DNA from: Owenia fusiformis
Lineage: Eukaryota; Annelida; Polychaeta; Sabellida; Oweniidae
Length of the DNA: 60,000 nt
Assembly: GCA_903813345.2 (NCBI GenBank)
Contig: CAIIXF020000002.1
Span: 14,952,467-15,012,466 of the forward strand
Direction: 5' to 3'
Below the pieces are notes generated by a model that saw nothing but the letters and a program-made list of their open reading frames with translations, was not told where the DNA came from and did no database searches. The position numbers were made by a program, and so were the translations under genes. Below are positions 57,362-60,000 of the stretch, one piece after another. Numbering within the stretch: the stretch's first letter is position 1; every line of letters begins with the position of its first letter.

Positions 57362-57420
57362 CAGGGTGTCCAAAAAAGCAGGACCGTAAGAAAGTTGAAT
57401 AATTTAGTCAATTTTGTATT
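57362..57420. mobile_element. Solo mariner-type terminal repeat
   Basis: ta|cagggtgtccaaaaaagcag looks like the left end of another mariner-type element. No inverted partner was found within 1 kb. Confidence 0.5.
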
Positions 57421-57529
57421 TTAGCTTTTAAATTCTGATATTATTTAGTTCATTTAATGTGAATTTTATTTTTGAAGTGTGATGATAATCTGTCAATTGT
57501 GTCAAAAAATTCAAACCTTACCACATCCG

Positions 57530-57920
57530 TGGCGTTTGTTGCTTAAAGCCGCATCGGTGGCAGCTCGGTGAAATTTTAACTTCGGAGTTAAATTTCACCG
57601 GGCTCTCACCGAGCTCCCTCATCGCAGCCCCATCGTAACCACATCAGAACACACGTCGGCCGGTGCACGGCCGAGTATCGGTCGGTGTCCCGTGCATCTG
57701 AGACAACCAGAGGACGAGTATTTTTAACGGACACCGGCCGAGCTCCGACCGAGCTCCGGCCGATGTGGGACAGAGCCTTGGAAAGTATAGTACCTGAAGA
57801 TGTCCAGACGGAGTCCGTTCACGTCACCGAGCTCTGCTTCCGATGAGGAGAGCTCGGTGGCACCAAAAAAATCCACCGAGCTCTACCGATGCCGGACATC
57901 GGCCGGGCTATGTGACTAGG
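57530..57920. mobile_element. GC-rich foldback element dense in ccgagctc words
   Basis: A 390-bp GC-rich island in AT-rich DNA. ccgagctc, cggccga and agctcggtg recur many times in both orientations, and agccgcatcggtggcagctcggtg near the left is loosely mirrored by ccaccgagctctaccgatg near the right. Non-coding. The base composition is unlike a normal CpG promoter because the words repeat. Confidence 0.6.
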
Positions 57921-57962
57921 CCATAACACAATGGCGTGACCTTACATCACTTTAACGTTAAT

Positions 57963-58340
57963 TCCCAAAATTTTATGTAATTTTGGTTTTTATAAGTTAA
58001 TTATACTTACCTATTATGTCATTACAATATGCTAAAAGCTACCATAGTCACCTTTTATTGGAACAATTATTTTCTACTTTCACTTTCACTTTCGGTTTCC
58101 CGGAAGCCCCGCCCACTTTACGTCATAGTTGCGCATGCGCACCATTCATTTTTCACTAGGTGAAACGCTTATTTTAAAGCTGATAAGCGGGGTGGCAAGG
58201 GAGGGCTTTTGATGTAATGACATAATAGGTAAGTATAATTAACTTATAAAAACCAAAATTACATAAAATTTTGGGATTTTACTACGTAAATTAATATCAC
58301 TTACCAATTATGTCATTACAATATGCTGAATCCCACCAGA
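57963..58340. repeat. Inverted repeats and promoter-like cluster at the 3' end of the DIRS element
   Basis: About 60 bp at 57963-58027 is repeated inverted at 58215-58280 (ccaaaattttatgtaatttt and complement). Part of it (atgtcattacaatatgct) also appears in direct orientation at 58303-58330. Between the arms lie a tttcactttcactttcgg run (58074-58092), an ETS-like ccggaag, a GC box ccccgccc, tacgtcat (58119-58126) and a perfect NRF1 palindrome gcgcatgcgc (58131-58140). This fits a terminal repeat with a promoter, as expected for DIRS elements, but a separate MITE is possible. Confidence 0.55.
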
Positions 58341-58613
58341 GCAGGTGGAGGGATATTAGCTTAGAAAATAAAATACTCCAAAAACAGCATTAACTGATTA
58401 GAATTCGTACTTGAATCACTATCCTTACCATAGGATATTAAGTTAAATAATTTTGCAACGCAAAACTAAAAGTAACAAGTGAAAATAATTTATCCAAGCA
58501 CACTCCTTTGTTATTCATATCTTAATTATTGATAACAAATAATTGGAGATGAATAACAAAAACTTTCCACCTTTTATTGGTAGAATTATGAACTATAAGT
58601 CTTTAAAACTTAC

Positions 58614-59951
58614 TTAAACAGTTTTGTTCGCAGCAATGAAGTGGTTGCCTTCGAAGTCTTTCAAGGACACTTCCTTTAAGTAGAATGAAGCGAACGTGTT
58701 AAAGTTAGTCCATCTTCCAGCTTGAATAATCTCGTCTAGAGTGCAATTCTTCGCAAAAGCAATGGAAGTTGATAAGGCTCTGAGTTGGTGAGTTTTAACC
58801 TTATAAACCTGCTCAGCATGCTTGGGAAAAGACTGTAATGCCTTTGCTACACAATTCTTCACCCATGAAGTTATTGTGTTAGCATGTATCTCTTCTTTAT
58901 AGCCTTTCTTGTATGATATAAACAATCTTTGTTGTTTATCTCTCATGGGCTTTGATCTTCTCATATAAACTTTTAATGCTCTAACAGGGCATAAAAGTTT
59001 GTCATCTTGAAGATCTGGTGTCAAAAAACCTGTTAAGGCTTTTATCTCAATGTCCTTCAGGACAGTACCTCCAGCCTTTAGTAAGGTCTTGGGTACAAAG
59101 TCAGATTTGAATCCCAGAAAAATGGATTGCCAGTCAATACTATGTGACACCTTCTTAAGCACCAAGGCATGTATCTCACTGCGTCTTGCTGCAGATGCTA
59201 ACAGAGTGAGAAAAACTGTTTTCCACGTAACAAATTTTAAATCAACTATCTCGATAGGTTCAAAAGGAGGTCTCATAAGACCTTGTAGGACCACATTTAA
59301 ATCCCAGTTTGGAATTTTATTAGAGATATTCCTCGGTCTTTCTTGTTTGAAATTAGATAACAAACAAGAAATCAAAGGATCTGAACCAATATCTAAATTC
59401 GAAGTTTCTTTCAGAGTATTACCTAAGGCTGTTCTGTATCCTGCTATAGTAACTGGTTGAAGTTTTCTATCTTCAAATAACCAATTCAGAAAATCGGCTA
59501 CTACAGTAACAGAAGTTCTGAATGGATCTCTATTCCGTTCAGAACACCAACTAGCCCAGACTCTCCATTTCGAGTCATATACCTTGATCGAGGAGTTTCT
59601 TTGAGGTTTTGCAATTCTTTCTGCAACCTTGTTTGAAAAGCCTTTGTTTTTAAAGGATTGTTTGACAGCCTCCAAGCGTGAAGCTTGAATATTTGGGGAT
59701 TTTGATGAAATACCCATTGTCTTGTCTGTTTCAACATTTTTGGAACTACTGGAATGTGTAGAGGTTTCTCTACAAGAGACTCTAACAGTCTGGGATACCA
59801 TGCTTGTTTCTCCCATAATGGGGCAATGAGAATCATTTCTACATTTGTCGTTTGCAACATCTTGTTCAGAACTAGAGAGATTAATGGTGTCGGGGGAAAG
59901 GCATAAGCCCACAGACCTTTCCAATCCATACTTAGAGCATCTACCTCCCAT
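58614..59951 (-). CDS. DIRS tyrosine recombinase
   Basis: A 445-residue frame. The recombinase proper begins at about residue 95 (QSFKNKGFSNKVAERI) with a SAM-like core-binding domain (YDSKWRVWASWCSERN, then VADFLNWLF). The catalytic domain holds the first Arg in ASAARRSEIHAL, the HxxR box HQLRALSTSIAF and the Trp/His-position box AGRWTNFNTFASFYL, where the final Tyr is the likely nucleophile. The first 90 or so codons overlap the RT-RNase H ORF in another frame and may not be translated, so the true start may be internal. It should excise and insert circular element DNA. No stop or frameshift was seen. Confidence 0.82.
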   Translation of the reverse strand: MGGRCSKYGLERSVGLCLSPDTINLSSSEQDVANDKCRNDSHCPIMGETSMVSQTVRVSCRETSTHSSSSKNVETDKTMGISSKSPNIQASRLEAVKQSFKNKGFSNKVAERIAKPQRNSSIKVYDSKWRVWASWCSERNRDPFRTSVTVVADFLNWLFEDRKLQPVTIAGYRTALGNTLKETSNLDIGSDPLISCLLSNFKQERPRNISNKIPNWDLNVVLQGLMRPPFEPIEIVDLKFVTWKTVFLTLLASAARRSEIHALVLKKVSHSIDWQSIFLGFKSDFVPKTLLKAGGTVLKDIEIKALTGFLTPDLQDDKLLCPVRALKVYMRRSKPMRDKQQRLFISYKKGYKEEIHANTITSWVKNCVAKALQSFPKHAEQVYKVKTHQLRALSTSIAFAKNCTLDEIIQAGRWTNFNTFASFYLKEVSLKDFEGNHFIAANKTV

Positions 59952-60000
59952 GCTAGCATATCCGGGACTGGTGACACAAATAGAGGTAATTTCGTGTTGT
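59501..60000 (-). CDS. DIRS reverse transcriptase-RNase H ORF, C-terminal end
   Basis: The frame is open from the window edge to a stop at 59501. It contains LPLFVSPVPDMLAWEVDALS, then WKGLWAYAFPPTPLISLVLN and IAPLWEKQAWYP, a signature of the region after RNase H in DIRS elements. It overlaps the recombinase ORF by about 450 bp in a different frame. The catalytic RT part lies outside the window. Confidence 0.75.
   Translation of the reverse strand, partial: NTKLPLFVSPVPDMLAWEVDALSMDWKGLWAYAFPPTPLISLVLNKMLQTTNVEMILIAPLWEKQAWYPRLLESLVEKPLHIPVVPKMLKQTRQWVFHQNPQIFKLHAWRLSNNPLKTKAFQTRLQKELQNLKETPRSRYMTRNGESGLVGVLNGIEIHSELLLL

Larger units (their letters stand above)
58341..60000 (-). mobile_element. 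DIRS-type retrotransposon, 3' portion
   Basis: A minus-strand retroelement with the tail of a reverse transcriptase-RNase H ORF (60000-59501) overlapping a tyrosine recombinase ORF (59951-58614) in a different frame. This order and overlap are typical of DIRS1-like elements, which integrate with a tyrosine recombinase and lack an integrase and target duplications. The 5' half lies outside the window. The 3' terminal repeat is probably at 57963-58340. Confidence 0.82.

Noticed and set aside
1-60000. tRNA, rRNA and other structured RNA genes
   Set aside because: No cloverleaf with A and B boxes and no rRNA-like conserved block were noticed; a covariance-model search would be needed to exclude them.

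Overview
This is AT-rich animal nuclear DNA. It has GT-AG introns, long introns full of repeats, and genes with animal-specific domain sets (HMG boxes, SAP30, CEP44, rhodopsin-type GPCR, matrix metalloprotease with thrombospondin, ShKT and PAN modules). The repeats (L1/Tx1-type LINE, DIRS-type tyrosine-recombinase retroelement, hAT, many mariner-like and TTAA-flanked foldback elements) suggest a marine invertebrate bilaterian such as an invertebrate deuterostome or a lophotrochozoan. I cannot fix the species from the sequence.

Layout. 1-5180: an apparently open LINE on the minus strand (ORF2, ORF1, and a 66-bp tandem array just upstream of ORF1). 5.2-7.6 kb: mostly unrecognised, with a degraded coding block. 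7.7-13.4 kb: nested repeats and foldback elements. 13.64-14.59 kb: an intronless class A GPCR (minus). 14.84-15.81 kb: a foldback mariner relic. 16.3-21.65 kb: the last seven exons of CEP44 (plus). 25.63-29.1 kb: an HMGB gene (minus). 29.48-36.47 kb: SAP30/SAP30L (plus), head-to-head with HMGB across a short shared promoter. 37.37-48.42 kb: a ten-exon secreted matrix metalloprotease (minus), tail-to-tail with SAP30L. 48.5-58.3 kb: repeat-rich DNA with a hAT element and large foldbacks. 58.3-60 kb: the 3' part of a DIRS element (minus).

The most unusual signal is recurrent. At four exon edges in three different genes, a tandem repeat has copied the splice site together with the adjoining exon end or start: MMP exon 6 (18 donor copies, 72-bp unit), MMP exon 4 (3 donor copies), CEP44 exon at 16752 (about 10 copies, most with an acceptor, 50-bp unit), and SAP30L exon 2 (2 acceptor copies). 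In MMP the 72-bp unit is 24 codons and the first five donors keep the downstream reading frame, so donor choice could vary the length of a Gly-rich hinge.

The gene set also looks like ancient microsynteny: in vertebrates HMGB2 and SAP30 are head-to-head neighbours and CEP44 lies in the same chromosomal band. All exon models were made by eye from splice signals, phase and family knowledge. Every phase closes for HMGB (203 aa), SAP30L (171 aa) and MMP (498 aa).
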